From an uncultured Dorea sp. (GTDB taxonomy: Bacteria; Bacillota; Clostridia; Lachnospirales; Lachnospiraceae), in NCBI GenBank assembly GCA_910580235.1, contig CAJTVU010000002.1, forward strand, positions 395,004 through 459,003: a stretch of DNA of 64,000 bases, written 5' to 3'. The first letter of the stretch is position 1. Each line of letters starts with the position of its first letter. The notes beneath the pieces were generated by a model, which saw only the letters and a program-made list of their open reading frames with translations, was not told where the DNA came from and did not search any database. Below, in pieces: positions 43,278 through 53,478 of the stretch. The translations under genes and the position numbers were made by a program.

Positions 43278-43826
43278 TTAACGATATACGATCGCCTCTG
43301 CGACTTCCTGCGCTTTCTTGCTCCCCGCCAGGACCTCCACCAGCTTCAGCGCAAAATCTGACGCCGCTCCCGCCGCCTGGCCTGTAATGATATTCCCGTC
43401 CGCCATGACAGGCGCTTCCGTGAGGAGCGCCCCCTGTATCTCCTCTTCTACAGACGGATAGCACGTCGCTCTTTTCCCTTTCAGAAGCCCTAATTCTGAC
43501 AGTATCGTCGGCGCCGCGCATATAGCTGCTACATATTTCCCGTTTTCGGCAAAATCCTCCACGACTTTCCTCACGCCTGAGTGGCCCTTCAGATTCTCTG
43601 TCCCCGGCATCCCGCCCGGAAGCACGATCATATCGAAATCGTCAAAATCTATCTCTTCAAACAGATCCTCTGTCTGTACCGCGATCCCATGAGAGCCATG
43701 CACCATATAATCATCGCTTATGGACACAGTATCTACATATATTTTTGCTCTTCTTAAAAGATCCACCACTGTTAAAGCCTCAATCTCTTCAAAACCGTCC
43801 GCTAAAAATACACTTACTTTCTTCAT
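43278..43826 (-). CDS. DJ-1/PfpI family protein (ThiJ/YajL type)
   Basis: 182 residues. Starts VSVFLADGFEEIEALTVVD, with the nucleophile elbow AAICAAPTIL (Cys about 105) and glutamate in DGFEE: the DJ-1/YajL signature. Members are deglycases or chaperone-like redox sensors; exact role here is unknown. Stands alone, transcribed away from the CYTH gene. Confidence 0.9.
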   Translation of the reverse strand: MKKVSVFLADGFEEIEALTVVDLLRRAKIYVDTVSISDDYMVHGSHGIAVQTEDLFEEIDFDDFDMIVLPGGMPGTENLKGHSGVRKVVEDFAENGKYVAAICAAPTILSELGLLKGKRATCYPSVEEEIQGALLTEAPVMADGNIITGQAAGAASDFALKLVEVLAGSKKAQEVAEAIVYR

Positions 43827-43944
43827 CCTGAATTCCTTCCTCTCTTTTTTGCTGATTCTTCCTGTATTTTATACTAACACCATTTACTTTTTATGTAAAC
43901 CGGATTAAGATGAAGAAAAGCAGAAAAAGACAGGAGGCTTCCTT

Positions 43945-44388
43945 ATGGAGATTGAACGCAAATTCCTGGCCGGTCGGCTTCCGGACGATCTTATGTCCTA
44001 TCCTTCCCGCACGATCGAGCAGGGCTACTTAAGCACCGATCCAGTCATCCGCATCCGAAAAGACAACGATAAATATGAGCTTACTTACAAATCAAAAGGG
44101 TTTATGACAAGACAGGAGTATAACCTTCCTCTCACTGAGGAGGCATATCGCCACTTACTCCCCAAGATCGACGGACGGCTCATACAAAAGACACGGTATA
44201 TGGTCCCTCTTGGCCAGGGGCTTACAGCCGAAGTGGATATCTTCAGAGGGGGCCTGGAGCCGCTTATCCTCGTCGAAGTGGAATTCCGGGACGAGCCTTC
44301 TGCCAAGAAGTTCCTTCCTCCTCCATGGTTCGGGGAAGACGTCACCTTTTCAGAAAGATATCATAACAGCGCTTTAAGCAAGATCTGA
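43945..44388 (+). CDS. CYTH-domain (CyaB/thiamine-triphosphatase-like) protein
   Basis: 147 residues. Begins MEIERKFLAG, the ExExK signature that gives the family its metal and triphosphate site, with IRIRKDNDKYELTYKSKG and VDIFRGGLEPLILVEVEF. Family members hydrolyse triphosphates or bind nucleotides. SD AGGAGG. First of two plus-strand genes in a mostly minus-strand region. Confidence 0.9.
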   Translation: MEIERKFLAGRLPDDLMSYPSRTIEQGYLSTDPVIRIRKDNDKYELTYKSKGFMTRQEYNLPLTEEAYRHLLPKIDGRLIQKTRYMVPLGQGLTAEVDIFRGGLEPLILVEVEFRDEPSAKKFLPPPWFGEDVTFSERYHNSALSKI

Positions 44389-44499
44389 TACAGCAACGAT
44401 CTGTTGATTTTATTTGTTTCGCTTCATTTCGACGCATAACAACCTATTTATTGGGCAAATTGCTATACTAACAATGAAATGAACTTTGGAGGTTATAGC

Positions 44500-44922
44500 A
44501 TGTCCAATATGCAGTTAGCGGAAAACCTTCGCTATCTCAGGAAAAAGCACGGGCTTAAACAGGAAGATCTAAAAGAATTCTTAAGCATATCAAGACAGGC
44601 GTACTCAAACTACGAACGTTGTGAGAGGACTCCTGACTTGGATGCTTTAACGCGCCTTTCTCAGATGTACCGTGTCCGCATTGACGACCTGATCTTAAGA
44701 GACCTCCGCACGCTTCCGGCCTCCGAATACGAGACAGTCCGGGAAGCCTTCGACGGCCTGCGGGAAGCCGTGACCCCGTACACCTATGCCAAAAACGAAG
44801 AAACCGGGAAATCTCTTTATCTCACCGAGGAAGAGCTGGATTTCATCCTTGATTTCCGCTCCCTTCCCGAAGAGACAAAGCAGATCGTCACCGGTTTCCT
44901 GAAAGCCTCAAGACAGGAATAA
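44500..44922 (+). CDS. XRE-type helix-turn-helix regulator
   Basis: 140 residues. N-terminal HTH (NLRYLRKKHGLKQEDLKEFL, ISRQAYSNYERCERTPDLDA) and an acidic C-terminal part with LTEEELDFILDF. ATG at 44500 follows GGAGG by 8 nt and is preferred to an in-frame ATG at 44479. Target unknown; the C-terminal region may bind a partner or metabolite. Confidence 0.88.
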   Translation: MSNMQLAENLRYLRKKHGLKQEDLKEFLSISRQAYSNYERCERTPDLDALTRLSQMYRVRIDDLILRDLRTLPASEYETVREAFDGLREAVTPYTYAKNEETGKSLYLTEEELDFILDFRSLPEETKQIVTGFLKASRQE

Positions 44923-44929
44923 TAAGCTC

Positions 44930-46138
44930 CTATTCCGGAATCGCGAATCCATCATGGACCGCATTCATCGCTTTGTCGATATCCTTCTCCGCCACGAGGA
45001 CCGTAATCCTGATTTCCGAAGTGGAGATCATGTTGATATTCACGCGGGAATTATATAAGGCTTCAAACATCCTCGCCGCCACGCCTGGATTGCTCATCAT
45101 CCCCGCGCCGACTACCGACAGCTTGGCCACCTCCTCGTTGTAGGTGACATCCTGGATGGTCAGCCTTTCTTTATTGGCCTCCAGAACTTTCAGCGCGTCT
45201 TCCAGATCGTCCGACGCCACTGTAAAAGAAATGTCTTTCGTTCCTTCCCTCCCCACAGATTGCAAGATTATATCTACGTTAATATTGTTCTTCGCCAGCA
45301 CATCAAAGATACGAAATGCGATTCCCGGCCTGTCTTCTACGCCGATCACAGATATACGGGCCGTATTTTTATCGGCCGCGACGCCTGTCACTAACATTTT
45401 CTCCATACGCGATGCCTCCTTGACTATAGTCCCTTCTGAATTATTCAGGCTGGAACGCACGACTAACTCTACATTGTACTTCTTCGCCATCTCCACGGAA
45501 CGGTTGTGCAGCACTTTCGCTCCGAGGCTGGCCAGCTCCAGCATCTCATCATAAGTAATGGAATCCAGCTTCCGGGCATTCTCCACGACCCTTGGATCCG
45601 CCGTGTACACTCCGTCCACATCCGTGTAGATCTCACACTTATCCGCATAGAGCACTGCCGCCAGCGCCACCGCCGTCGTGTCGGATCCCCCTCTTCCTAA
45701 CGTCGTAATATCCTCATACTTATTCACGCCCTGAAAGCCGGTGACAATAACGATCTTCCGGGAGTCCAGCTCATGCAGGATGCGCTTCGTATCTACCCGC
45801 TTAAACCTTGCGTTCCCATGCCGGGATGTGGAATACATCATGACCTGGAATGCGTTCAGAGACACTGCTGGAACGTCCAGAGCCTGCAGCGCCATAGCCA
45901 TCAGGGCCACAGACACCTGTTCTCCTGTAGTGAGGAGCATATCCAGCTCCCTCTTCTTGGCCTTTGGATTAATGCTTTCTGCAAGGGCAAGCAGCTCGTC
46001 GGTAGTATCTCCCATAGCAGAGAGCACTACGACTACGTCGTGGCCGGCCTTGTAGTCTTCCACACACCGTCTTGCCACATTGAAGATCCTTTCTTTATCA
46101 GCGACAGAGCTGCCGCCGAACTTTTTCACAATTAACAT
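44930..46138 (-). CDS. lysC: aspartate kinase
   Basis: 402 residues. Kinase domain with IVKKFGGSSVAD, and GRGGSDTTAVALA; two ACT domains follow (about 265-400: ITDVEDRPGIAF-type segments), which give feedback control by lysine or threonine. First step of the aspartate family. It overlaps the end of the upstream kinase-like gene by 7 bp, completing a hom to lysC operon. Confidence 0.95.
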   Translation of the reverse strand: MLIVKKFGGSSVADKERIFNVARRCVEDYKAGHDVVVVLSAMGDTTDELLALAESINPKAKKRELDMLLTTGEQVSVALMAMALQALDVPAVSLNAFQVMMYSTSRHGNARFKRVDTKRILHELDSRKIVIVTGFQGVNKYEDITTLGRGGSDTTAVALAAVLYADKCEIYTDVDGVYTADPRVVENARKLDSITYDEMLELASLGAKVLHNRSVEMAKKYNVELVVRSSLNNSEGTIVKEASRMEKMLVTGVAADKNTARISVIGVEDRPGIAFRIFDVLAKNNINVDIILQSVGREGTKDISFTVASDDLEDALKVLEANKERLTIQDVTYNEEVAKLSVVGAGMMSNPGVAARMFEALYNSRVNINMISTSEIRITVLVAEKDIDKAMNAVHDGFAIPE

Positions 46139-47343
46139 GTCCCCTCCTGTAACAGATGCCGAAGCAGCCTGTGGCCTTCCGGTTCATAATTCCCCGTCTG
46201 TGCTGCAGCCTTCTCATTGTAACAATCTTTCCCTTCCTTTACGACAGCGCTGTCATAGAGGAGATAAGGGACTGCCTCCCCTGTATGTGTACGCACTTCA
46301 ATAGGGGTCTGATGATCGGGAAGAAGCAGGAGCCGGAAATCTTCTCCCGCTTTCTTAAGCTCTTCTACCACCGTTCCAAGCACTTTCTCATCTACATTCT
46401 CAATAGCTTTCATCTTGTTCTTCGCAACTCCCTGATGCCCCATCTCGTCCGGAGCCTCTACATGGATGTACGCGAAATCATATCCGTCTTCTGTCAGCGC
46501 CTTCACCGCTGCCTGCGCCTTCCCCACATAGTTCGTGTGGATCCCGCCGTTGGCTCCCTCTACGATTATGCGCTCCATCCCTGCTCCCACTGCGATGCCT
46601 TTCAGAAGATCGACAGCAGAGATCATAACGCCCTTCTTTCCGTGAATCTCTTCAAAGGATGGAAGGGACGGACGTTTCCCTGCTCCCCAGAACCACGCGG
46701 AATTAGCCGCGCGTTTGCCTTCTTCCCTTCGCTTTATATTCAGCGGATGATTTACAAGGATATCATAGCTCCTCTCCATCATCTCCCTTAATATATCATC
46801 TTTCGGAAGATAATCTCCAATGCGCTTCCCCAGTATGTCATGGGGAGGCGTAAGCTCTGTTATCTTCCCTTCCTTTTTGATAAGAAGATGGCGATAGCCT
46901 ACCCCTGCATAAAATTCATACCCTTCTCTTTTCAGCCCCTCTTTCAGAGACTCTACAAGGACGGCCGCATCTTCTGTACTGATCTCACCGGAACTATGGT
47001 CGATCATCGTCCTATCCTCATAGGCACATTCTTCCTCGCTCAGAGTCACAATATTACAGCGGAAAGACACATCCGTATCTTCCATGTCGACGCCCATGCT
47101 AAGAGCCTCCAGAGGAGACCGTCCCGTATAATAGATCTTCGGGTCATATCCTATAACTGACAGGTTCGCCGTGTCGCTCCCGGGCGCCATGCCTTCTGGC
47201 ACGGTACATACCATTCCAAGCTCCGACACTTTGGCAAGAGCATCCATGACCGGCGTATCCGCCGCTTCCATCGTCGTCTTTCCGTCAAGCTCAGCGAGGG
47301 GCCTGCCCGCCATCCCGTCGCTTAATATCACTACATATTTCAT
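46132..47343 (-). CDS. proposed homoserine kinase of the phosphoglycerate-mutase (ApgM) fold
   Basis: 403 residues, alkaline-phosphatase superfamily: KYVVILSDGMAGRPLAELDG, the metal nucleophile region GSDTANLSVIGYDP, and VEAPDEMGHQG plus LLLPDHQTP near the end. General annotation is cofactor-independent phosphoglycerate mutase, but genes of this subgroup lying between hom and lysC are proposed functional analogues of homoserine kinase (TIGR02535). The position here (13 bp after hom, overlapping lysC) is exactly that, and no ThrB-type kinase is in the window. Confidence 0.82.
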   Translation of the reverse strand: MKYVVILSDGMAGRPLAELDGKTTMEAADTPVMDALAKVSELGMVCTVPEGMAPGSDTANLSVIGYDPKIYYTGRSPLEALSMGVDMEDTDVSFRCNIVTLSEEECAYEDRTMIDHSSGEISTEDAAVLVESLKEGLKREGYEFYAGVGYRHLLIKKEGKITELTPPHDILGKRIGDYLPKDDILREMMERSYDILVNHPLNIKRREEGKRAANSAWFWGAGKRPSLPSFEEIHGKKGVMISAVDLLKGIAVGAGMERIIVEGANGGIHTNYVGKAQAAVKALTEDGYDFAYIHVEAPDEMGHQGVAKNKMKAIENVDEKVLGTVVEELKKAGEDFRLLLLPDHQTPIEVRTHTGEAVPYLLYDSAVVKEGKDCYNEKAAAQTGNYEPEGHRLLRHLLQEGTC

Positions 47344-47356
47344 CTTATATCGTCTC

Positions 47357-48586
47357 CTATCTGTTCTGATCCTGTATGCGTATCATGTGCAGGATCTGCC
47401 CTTCATAGCTCTTTGCCCTCGTGTCGTAATCTCCCTCCATCATAACAGGGGTCACAAACCCGAATTCATCATCAAGCCCTTCCACACGGACGACCTCGAT
47501 ATCGCCGAAAGAATATTTCAGATCGTCCTCCATCTCCTCTGCATTCCCTTTCATGCGGATGAAGAAACGGCGCTTCGCATCTCCTTTATCCTCCAGCTTC
47601 AGCTTATCCTGCTTCCACATAGTCATAATGTTGCGGTTCAAATGCTTCGCCGCGTCCACCACATCCGCCACCACCGCGCTGGCGGTAGGCAGCTTTCCTG
47701 CCCCGCTCCCGTAGAACATAGCGTCTCCCAGCACGTTCCCGTGGACAAAGATGGCATTGAACACATCGTTCACATTGTAGAGAGGATGATCGGGGTACAA
47801 CATGCAGGGAGCCACGATCGCATGGATGCGGTTATGGCGGCGCTTGCTCGACGCCAGAAGCTTAATAGTCGTTCCCATGGCTTTCGCATATTTCATGTCT
47901 TCCACTGTAATCTCTGTAATCCCCTCACAGTATATATCTTCAAAATCCACCTGCTGCCCGGAGATCAGAGAAGAGAGGATCGCTATCTTCCTGCATGCGT
48001 CGTACCCTTCCACATCTGCTTCAGGGTTCCGCTCTGCATAGCCGTTGTCCTGAGCCTCCTTAAGGACCGTATCATAATCCGCCCCCTCATAGAACATCTT
48101 CGTCAGCATATAATTCGTCGTGCCGTTCAGAATACCGGTAATCTCCTCAATCTCATCCGCCGTCAAAGATGAATTCAGCGGGCGTATGATCGGTATGCCG
48201 CCGCCTACGCTGGCTTCAAAGAGAAAGTTGATGTTCTTCTCCTTCGCGATGGACAAAAGCTCCGCGCCATGTCTGGCCACCAGCGCCTTATTGGAAGTAG
48301 CGACGCTTTTGCCTGCCTGCAGGCTCCTCTTCACGAACGTATAGGCCGGCTCGATGCCGCCCATGACCTCCACCACGATCTTAACCTCATCGTCATTTAT
48401 AATCGTCTCAAAATCATGAACGATCTTCTCCTGCACGGGATCGCCTGGGAAGTCCCGCAAGTCCAGGACATACTTCACATACAGCTCCTCGCCGATCCTC
48501 TCTCCTATGCCCGCGCCGTTCGTATTGATGACTTCCACCACGCCGGACCCGACTGTCCCGTAGCCCATCACTGCTATATTGATCAC
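47357..48586 (-). CDS. hom: homoserine dehydrogenase
   Basis: 409 residues. N-terminal NAD(P) fold IAVMGYGTVGSGVVEV, catalytic region LFEASVGGGIPIIRPL and GILNGTTNYML, DAEGYDACRKIAIL-type segment, and a C-terminal ACT domain (about 320-405). Reduces aspartate semialdehyde to homoserine. Its start overlaps the prfB stop by 4 bp. Confidence 0.95.
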   Translation of the reverse strand: MINIAVMGYGTVGSGVVEVINTNGAGIGERIGEELYVKYVLDLRDFPGDPVQEKIVHDFETIINDDEVKIVVEVMGGIEPAYTFVKRSLQAGKSVATSNKALVARHGAELLSIAKEKNINFLFEASVGGGIPIIRPLNSSLTADEIEEITGILNGTTNYMLTKMFYEGADYDTVLKEAQDNGYAERNPEADVEGYDACRKIAILSSLISGQQVDFEDIYCEGITEITVEDMKYAKAMGTTIKLLASSKRRHNRIHAIVAPCMLYPDHPLYNVNDVFNAIFVHGNVLGDAMFYGSGAGKLPTASAVVADVVDAAKHLNRNIMTMWKQDKLKLEDKGDAKRRFFIRMKGNAEEMEDDLKYSFGDIEVVRVEGLDDEFGFVTPVMMEGDYDTRAKSYEGQILHMIRIQDQNR

Positions 48587-49708
48587 TTCAGTCCCTCCTT
48601 CCGGCCGCTTGCGGCCATCTTTAAGTACGCGTTAATAAATACATCAATGCCGCCGTCCATAACGGCCGTCACATTGCTGTTCTCTGTGTTCGTCCTATGA
48701 TCCTTCACAAGCGTATAAGGCTGCATCACATAAGATCGTATCTGATTGCCGAACCCGATCTCCTTTATCTCTCCACGGATATCCGACACCTTTTCCGCCT
48801 GCTCTTGTTCCTTCATAAGCTGCAGCTTTGCCTTTAACATCTGCATCGCCTTCTCTTTATTAAAATGCTGAGAGCGCTCGTTCTGGCACTGTACCACGAT
48901 CCCCGTCGGCAGATGGGTGATGCGGATTGCAGAGGAAGTCTTGTTCACATGCTGCCCTCCCGCTCCGCTGGCCCGGTATGTGTCGATTTTGAGCTCATCA
49001 TCGGCGATCTCAATATCAATATCGTCTTCAATATCTGGGACTACATCGCAGGACACAAAGGACGTCTGCCTCTTCCCAGCCGCATTGAATGGAGAGATAC
49101 GGACAAGCCGATGCACGCCTTTTTCCGATTTCAGATATCCGTAAGCATTCTCTCCGCTCACCTCAAATGTCACCGTCTTAATCCCTGTAATATCTCCGTC
49201 CAGATAGTCCAGCACCTGTATAGAGAAGCCCTTTCTCTCTGCAAACCGGCTGTACATGCGGTAAAGCATGTTCCCCCAGTCACAGGCCTCAGTCCCGCCG
49301 GCTCCTGCATGGAGCGTCACGATGGCGTTGCAGGAGTCATACTCCCCAGACAGAAGGGTCTGGATCCGAAGGCTTTCAAACGCTTCCTCAAACTCCTCCA
49401 TCTCTGCCTTGATCTCCGCGATTACGGACGGGTCGTTCTCCTCATATCCCATCTCGATAAGCACCTGGATATCGTCGTATCTCCCATACAGGCCATGAAT
49501 CGTCTTTACAAGCTCCTGAAGCCCTTTCAGCTCCTTCATGACTTTCTGGGATTCCTCCGGGCTATCCCAGAACCCGGGCTCTTCTATCTTGCGCTCCAGC
49601 TCTTCGATCCTTCTCTCTTTGCCTGCGACGTCAAAGTGAATCCCCCATCTCGGCAAGAGGCCCTTCATAAGCGCCGATCATACTTTTAAACTGATCAAGC
49701 TCAACCAC
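48583..49708 (-). CDS. prfB: peptide chain release factor 2 with programmed +1 frameshift
   Basis: A GTG at 49708 (SD AGAGGTG) opens 25 codons ending GAT TCA CTT, then an in-frame UGA at 49633-49631. Sliding one base at CTT-TGA-C enters the 361-codon frame that ends at 48583, which carries the GGQ loop (SGAGGQHVNKTSSA) and SPF anticodon-like residues RISPFNAAG. A GGGGG stretch sits before the slippery site as the internal SD. This is the standard RF2 autoregulation: low RF2 lets the ribosome shift. Total about 375 residues. Confidence 0.93.
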
Positions 49709-49758
49709 TTCCTGTCACCTCTTTCTATTTCTTTCTATCCTATCTATATCTCTGCGCC

Positions 49759-52323
49759 CTATTTGCGGCCGCAGCACTGTTTATACTTCTTCCCGCTTCC
49801 GCACGGGCACGGATCGTTCGGGTACACCTTCTTATCCGCCCGCTTCTTCGGCGCTCTCGCAGCACTCTCGTCCCGGTTCGTACCGGTCACTTTCGCCACC
49901 TGCTCTCTCTCTACCTTCTGCTCAATCCTTATATGGAAGAGCGTCCGCACCGTGTTCTCTGCAATGGCTTTTGTCATCTCTCCGAACATGTCGTAGCCAA
50001 GCATCTTGTACTCCACCTTCGGGTCGCGGTTCCCGTATGCCTGAAGGCCGATGCCCTGGCGCAGCTGATCCATATCGTCGATGTGGTCCATCCACCTTGC
50101 ATCAATGACTTTCAGAAGGACGACACGCTCGATCTCCCGCAGATGCTCCTTCTCCGGGAACTCCGCTTCTTTTGCCTCATATGCTTTGGAAGCACGCTCT
50201 TTAAGCATATGTTTAAGCTCCTTCTGGCTCATGCCCTTTACGTCCGCCTCAGTCACAGGCGCCATCGGGATGACCGGGAAGATCGTGCGGTTCAGAGCCG
50301 CCAGGTCCCAATCCTCGTAATCCGCGTCCGCGGAGATCTCCATGTCTACCACGTTCTCCACATAGTCGTTGATCATATGGAAGATAGAATCCCGCATATT
50401 CTCGCCGTCCAGCACCCGCCGTCTCTCCTCGTAGATGATCTCCCGCTGCTCATTCATGACCTGGTCGTACTCCAGCAGGTTCTTGCGGATCCCAAAGTTA
50501 TTGCTCTCTATCTTCTGCTGCGCTTTCTCAATAGCGTTAGACAGCATCTTGTGCTGGATCTCCTCGCCTTCTTGCACTCCCAGTGTCTCAAAGATGCTCA
50601 TCAGCCTCTCAGAGCCGAAAAGACGCATCAGATCGTCTTCCAGCGCAATATAGAATCGGGACTCCCCCGGATCGCCCTGGCGTCCGGAACGCCCGCGCAG
50701 CTGATTATCGATCCGTCTGGACTCGTGGCGCTCAGTCCCGATGATCTTAAGCCCTCCTGCGGCCCTCGCCTCATCGTCCAGCTTAATGTCTGTACCACGC
50801 CCCGCCATGTTGGTGGCGATCGTCACTGCGTCATGGATGCCCGCCTGGGCCACGATCTCCGCCTCCATCTCATGGAATTTGGCGTTCAGCACATTGTGCC
50901 TAATCCCCCGCTTCTTGAGCATACCGCTTAGAAGCTCCGAATTCTCGATCGTGATCGTTCCTACAAGCACCGGCTGATGGTTCGCGTGGGCCGCCTCGAT
51001 CTCATCACACACCGCCTTGAACTTCTCGCGCTGCGTCTTATATACCACATCTTCCAGATCTTTGCGGGCCACCGGGACATTCGTCGGGATCTCTACGACA
51101 TCCATGCCGTATATCTCGCGGAACTCGTTCTCTTCCGTAAGGGCCGTACCGGTCATCCCCGCTTTTTTTACAAACTTATTAAACAGGTTCTGGAATGTGA
51201 TGGTGGCGAGCGTCTTGCTCTCCCGCCTTACTTTCACATGCTCCTTCGCCTCAATAGCCTGGTGCAGGCCGTCCGAATAGCGCCGTCCCGGCATGATACG
51301 CCCGGTAAATTCATCGACGATGAGCACCTGGTCTTCCTTCACTACGTAATCCTGATCTTTGAACATCAGGTTGTGGGCGCGCAACGCAAGGATGATGTTA
51401 TGCTGTATCTCCAGATTTTCCGGATCCGCAAGGTTCTCGATGCTGAAGAACTTCTCAACTTTCTTCACGCCGTCTTCCGTCAGGTTTACATTCTTCTCTT
51501 TCTCATTAACGATGAAATCTCCTGTCTCTTCTATGTCTTCGCCCATAATGGCGTTCATCTTCGTGAACTCGCCGCTTGCCTCGCCCCTTTGGAGCTGGCG
51601 TGCCAGAACGTCGCACATCTCATAGAGCTTCGTGGATTTGCCGCTCTGCCCTGAGATGATCAGAGGCGTCCTGGCCTCGTCGATCAGGACCGAATCCACC
51701 TCGTCGATGATAGCGAACTTAAGGCCTCTCTGTACGAGCTGCTCTTTGTAGATGACCATGTTATCTCTCAGGTAATCGAAACCAAGCTCATTATTGGTCA
51801 CATAAGTAATATCACAATTGTAAGCGGCGCGCCTCTCGTCATTATCCATACCATTAAGCACGACGCCCACCGTCAGCCCCATGAACTCATGGACGCGCCC
51901 CATCCACTCGGCATCTCGCTTAGCCAGGTAATCATTGACTGTCACAATGTGCACGCCCTCCCCCGTCAGAGCATTGAGGTACGCAGGAAGAGTGGACACC
52001 AGCGTCTTTCCTTCTCCTGTCTTCATCTCGGCGATACGCCCCTGATGAAGGATGATGCCCCCGATCAGCTGCACGCGGTAGTGCTTCATGCCAAGAGCGC
52101 GCACCGCCGCCTCTCTCACAGCAGCATATGCCTCCGGTAAGATATCGTCAAGCGTCTCTCCTTCTCCCAGACGTTCTTTGAATTCCCTGGTCTTCCCTCT
52201 TAGCTCACTGTCGGAAAGCTCCTGCATGGCAGGCTCCAGCGCTTCAATAGCGTCTGCGATCGGATAGATGCGCTTCAGCTCGTTCTCACTGTGCGTTCCA
52301 AATATCTTCTGCAATAAACCCAT
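49759..52323 (-). CDS. secA: preprotein translocase ATPase SecA
   Basis: 854 residues. DEAD motor: MKTGEGKTLV, VDEVDSVLIDEARTPLIISG, AGRGTDIKL, and GRSGRQGDPG; C-terminal SecB/lipid-binding zinc tail ND-PCPCGSGKKYKQCC. Drives export through SecYEG. Upstream of prfB by 50 bp, an order also seen in Bacillus (secA-prfB). Confidence 0.97.
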   Translation of the reverse strand: MGLLQKIFGTHSENELKRIYPIADAIEALEPAMQELSDSELRGKTREFKERLGEGETLDDILPEAYAAVREAAVRALGMKHYRVQLIGGIILHQGRIAEMKTGEGKTLVSTLPAYLNALTGEGVHIVTVNDYLAKRDAEWMGRVHEFMGLTVGVVLNGMDNDERRAAYNCDITYVTNNELGFDYLRDNMVIYKEQLVQRGLKFAIIDEVDSVLIDEARTPLIISGQSGKSTKLYEMCDVLARQLQRGEASGEFTKMNAIMGEDIEETGDFIVNEKEKNVNLTEDGVKKVEKFFSIENLADPENLEIQHNIILALRAHNLMFKDQDYVVKEDQVLIVDEFTGRIMPGRRYSDGLHQAIEAKEHVKVRRESKTLATITFQNLFNKFVKKAGMTGTALTEENEFREIYGMDVVEIPTNVPVARKDLEDVVYKTQREKFKAVCDEIEAAHANHQPVLVGTITIENSELLSGMLKKRGIRHNVLNAKFHEMEAEIVAQAGIHDAVTIATNMAGRGTDIKLDDEARAAGGLKIIGTERHESRRIDNQLRGRSGRQGDPGESRFYIALEDDLMRLFGSERLMSIFETLGVQEGEEIQHKMLSNAIEKAQQKIESNNFGIRKNLLEYDQVMNEQREIIYEERRRVLDGENMRDSIFHMINDYVENVVDMEISADADYEDWDLAALNRTIFPVIPMAPVTEADVKGMSQKELKHMLKERASKAYEAKEAEFPEKEHLREIERVVLLKVIDARWMDHIDDMDQLRQGIGLQAYGNRDPKVEYKMLGYDMFGEMTKAIAENTVRTLFHIRIEQKVEREQVAKVTGTNRDESAARAPKKRADKKVYPNDPCPCGSGKKYKQCCGRK

Positions 52324-52419
52324 ATCGAAACATACTCCTTGTCCGTAAATTTACTCATGTTACATTCTAACACTAACGATAATGCAATTCAACAACATTT
52401 ATAAGTGTTTTCAAAGTAT

Positions 52420-53190
52420 TCACACAATATTCTTCACTTTATCATAGGACAGACGCCCGCCGAAAAGGTCAAGAGCGCTCCCCACCGTAAAATCAAGCTT
52501 CCCGTCCGATGCTTCTTTCAGCTTCTCGATATCGCCATAGCTGCCGATCCCACCCGCATAAGTGACGGGCGCCTCGTCAAAGCTTTTCAGGATGCCGACA
52601 AGGCCGCTGTCGATCCCCGCGGACTTCCCCTCCACGTCCACACCGTGGACAAGGAACTCGTCACAGTATCTGGCAATACTGCCAAGCGCCTCCCTGGAGA
52701 GCTTCATGTCCGTAAACTTCTGCCATCGGTCCGTCACTACATAGTAATCCTCTCCCCGCTTACGGCAGCTTAAGTCTATGACTATATGCTCTTTCCCTAC
52801 TGCGTCGGCAAGACGCTTTAAGCTCTCCATCTTAAGTTCTCCGTCGCGGAAGACATAGGAAGTTACGATGACATGGCTCGCTCCTGCATCCAAGTACTCC
52901 TTCGCGTTGTCTGCCGTGACCCCTCCCCCTATCTGAAGCCCTCCCGGGTACGATGAAAGAGCCAGGAACGCCTGTCGCCTCGTCTCATTATAATAAGAAG
53001 AAGAGGGCGGGTTCAGAAGGATCACATGTCCGCCTGTAAGCCCGTCTTTTTTGTATAATCTTGCATAGTAATCTGCGCCTCGCCGGGAAGAAAAATTCAC
53101 CTCGGCGCGATCCCCGCTGTCGGCAAGGCTCCCTCCCACGATCTGCCTCACTTGTCCGTTATGTATGTCGATACATGGCCTGAAACGCAT
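52420..53190 (-). CDS. hisA: HisA-type phosphoribosyl isomerase resembling the eukaryotic form
   Basis: 256 residues, TIM barrel. MRFRPCIDIHNGQVRQIVGG, GGHVILLNPPSSSYYNETRR, GGLQIGGGVTADNAKEYLDA, and VDVEGKSAGID. The pattern (PCIDIHNGxVKQIVG with loops absent from ordinary HisA) is that of the eukaryotic/HIS6-type ProFAR isomerase. It carries out the fourth step of histidine synthesis. No other his gene is visible nearby, so it is apart from any his operon. A hairpin (53221-53240) lies in its leader. Confidence 0.8.
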   Translation of the reverse strand: MRFRPCIDIHNGQVRQIVGGSLADSGDRAEVNFSSRRGADYYARLYKKDGLTGGHVILLNPPSSSYYNETRRQAFLALSSYPGGLQIGGGVTADNAKEYLDAGASHVIVTSYVFRDGELKMESLKRLADAVGKEHIVIDLSCRKRGEDYYVVTDRWQKFTDMKLSREALGSIARYCDEFLVHGVDVEGKSAGIDSGLVGILKSFDEAPVTYAGGIGSYGDIEKLKEASDGKLDFTVGSALDLFGGRLSYDKVKNIV

Positions 53191-53220
53191 AAAATACCTC
53201 CCAGAATAAAAAATGTCCTA

Positions 53221-53246
53221 AAACAGAGCTTCCTCTGTTTTTTAGT
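53221..53246. terminator. bidirectional-type hairpin between hisA and the IS256 element
   Basis: AAACAGAG-CTTC-CTCTGTTT followed by TTTT on the plus strand. On the minus strand the same stem would fall in the hisA leader near a TATACT box. The orientation of its use is unclear. The remaining sequence up to the IS at 53479 contains only a short ACGATT/AATCGT hairpin near 53333. Confidence 0.4.
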
Positions 53247-53478
53247 ATACCACAATATTCATAATAAGAATATATCTTCCGTGAGCAAAGCGCAGTTGTA
53301 CTGCTAATAAAAAACATGGGGCTGTCGCTTTAACGATTGAAAAATCGTGAACCGAAAACTTCCTTTTCGACTTTTTTATGTCTATATTCACGCTATCCTA
53401 TTAGAAAAGTTGGCTTGGGATAAAAGGCCGTACTTTAACACGCTTATAAAATAAAGCAGAAAACGTTTTTGGGGGAAT

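Noticed and set aside
47171..48172. A long open frame on the plus strand opposite hom and the proposed homoserine kinase
   Set aside because: It is the antisense shadow of two well-conserved genes and has no SD or domain. Similar long antisense frames opposite secA (49933-50931), prfB (48865-49689) and fbp (62669-63520) were dropped for the same reason.
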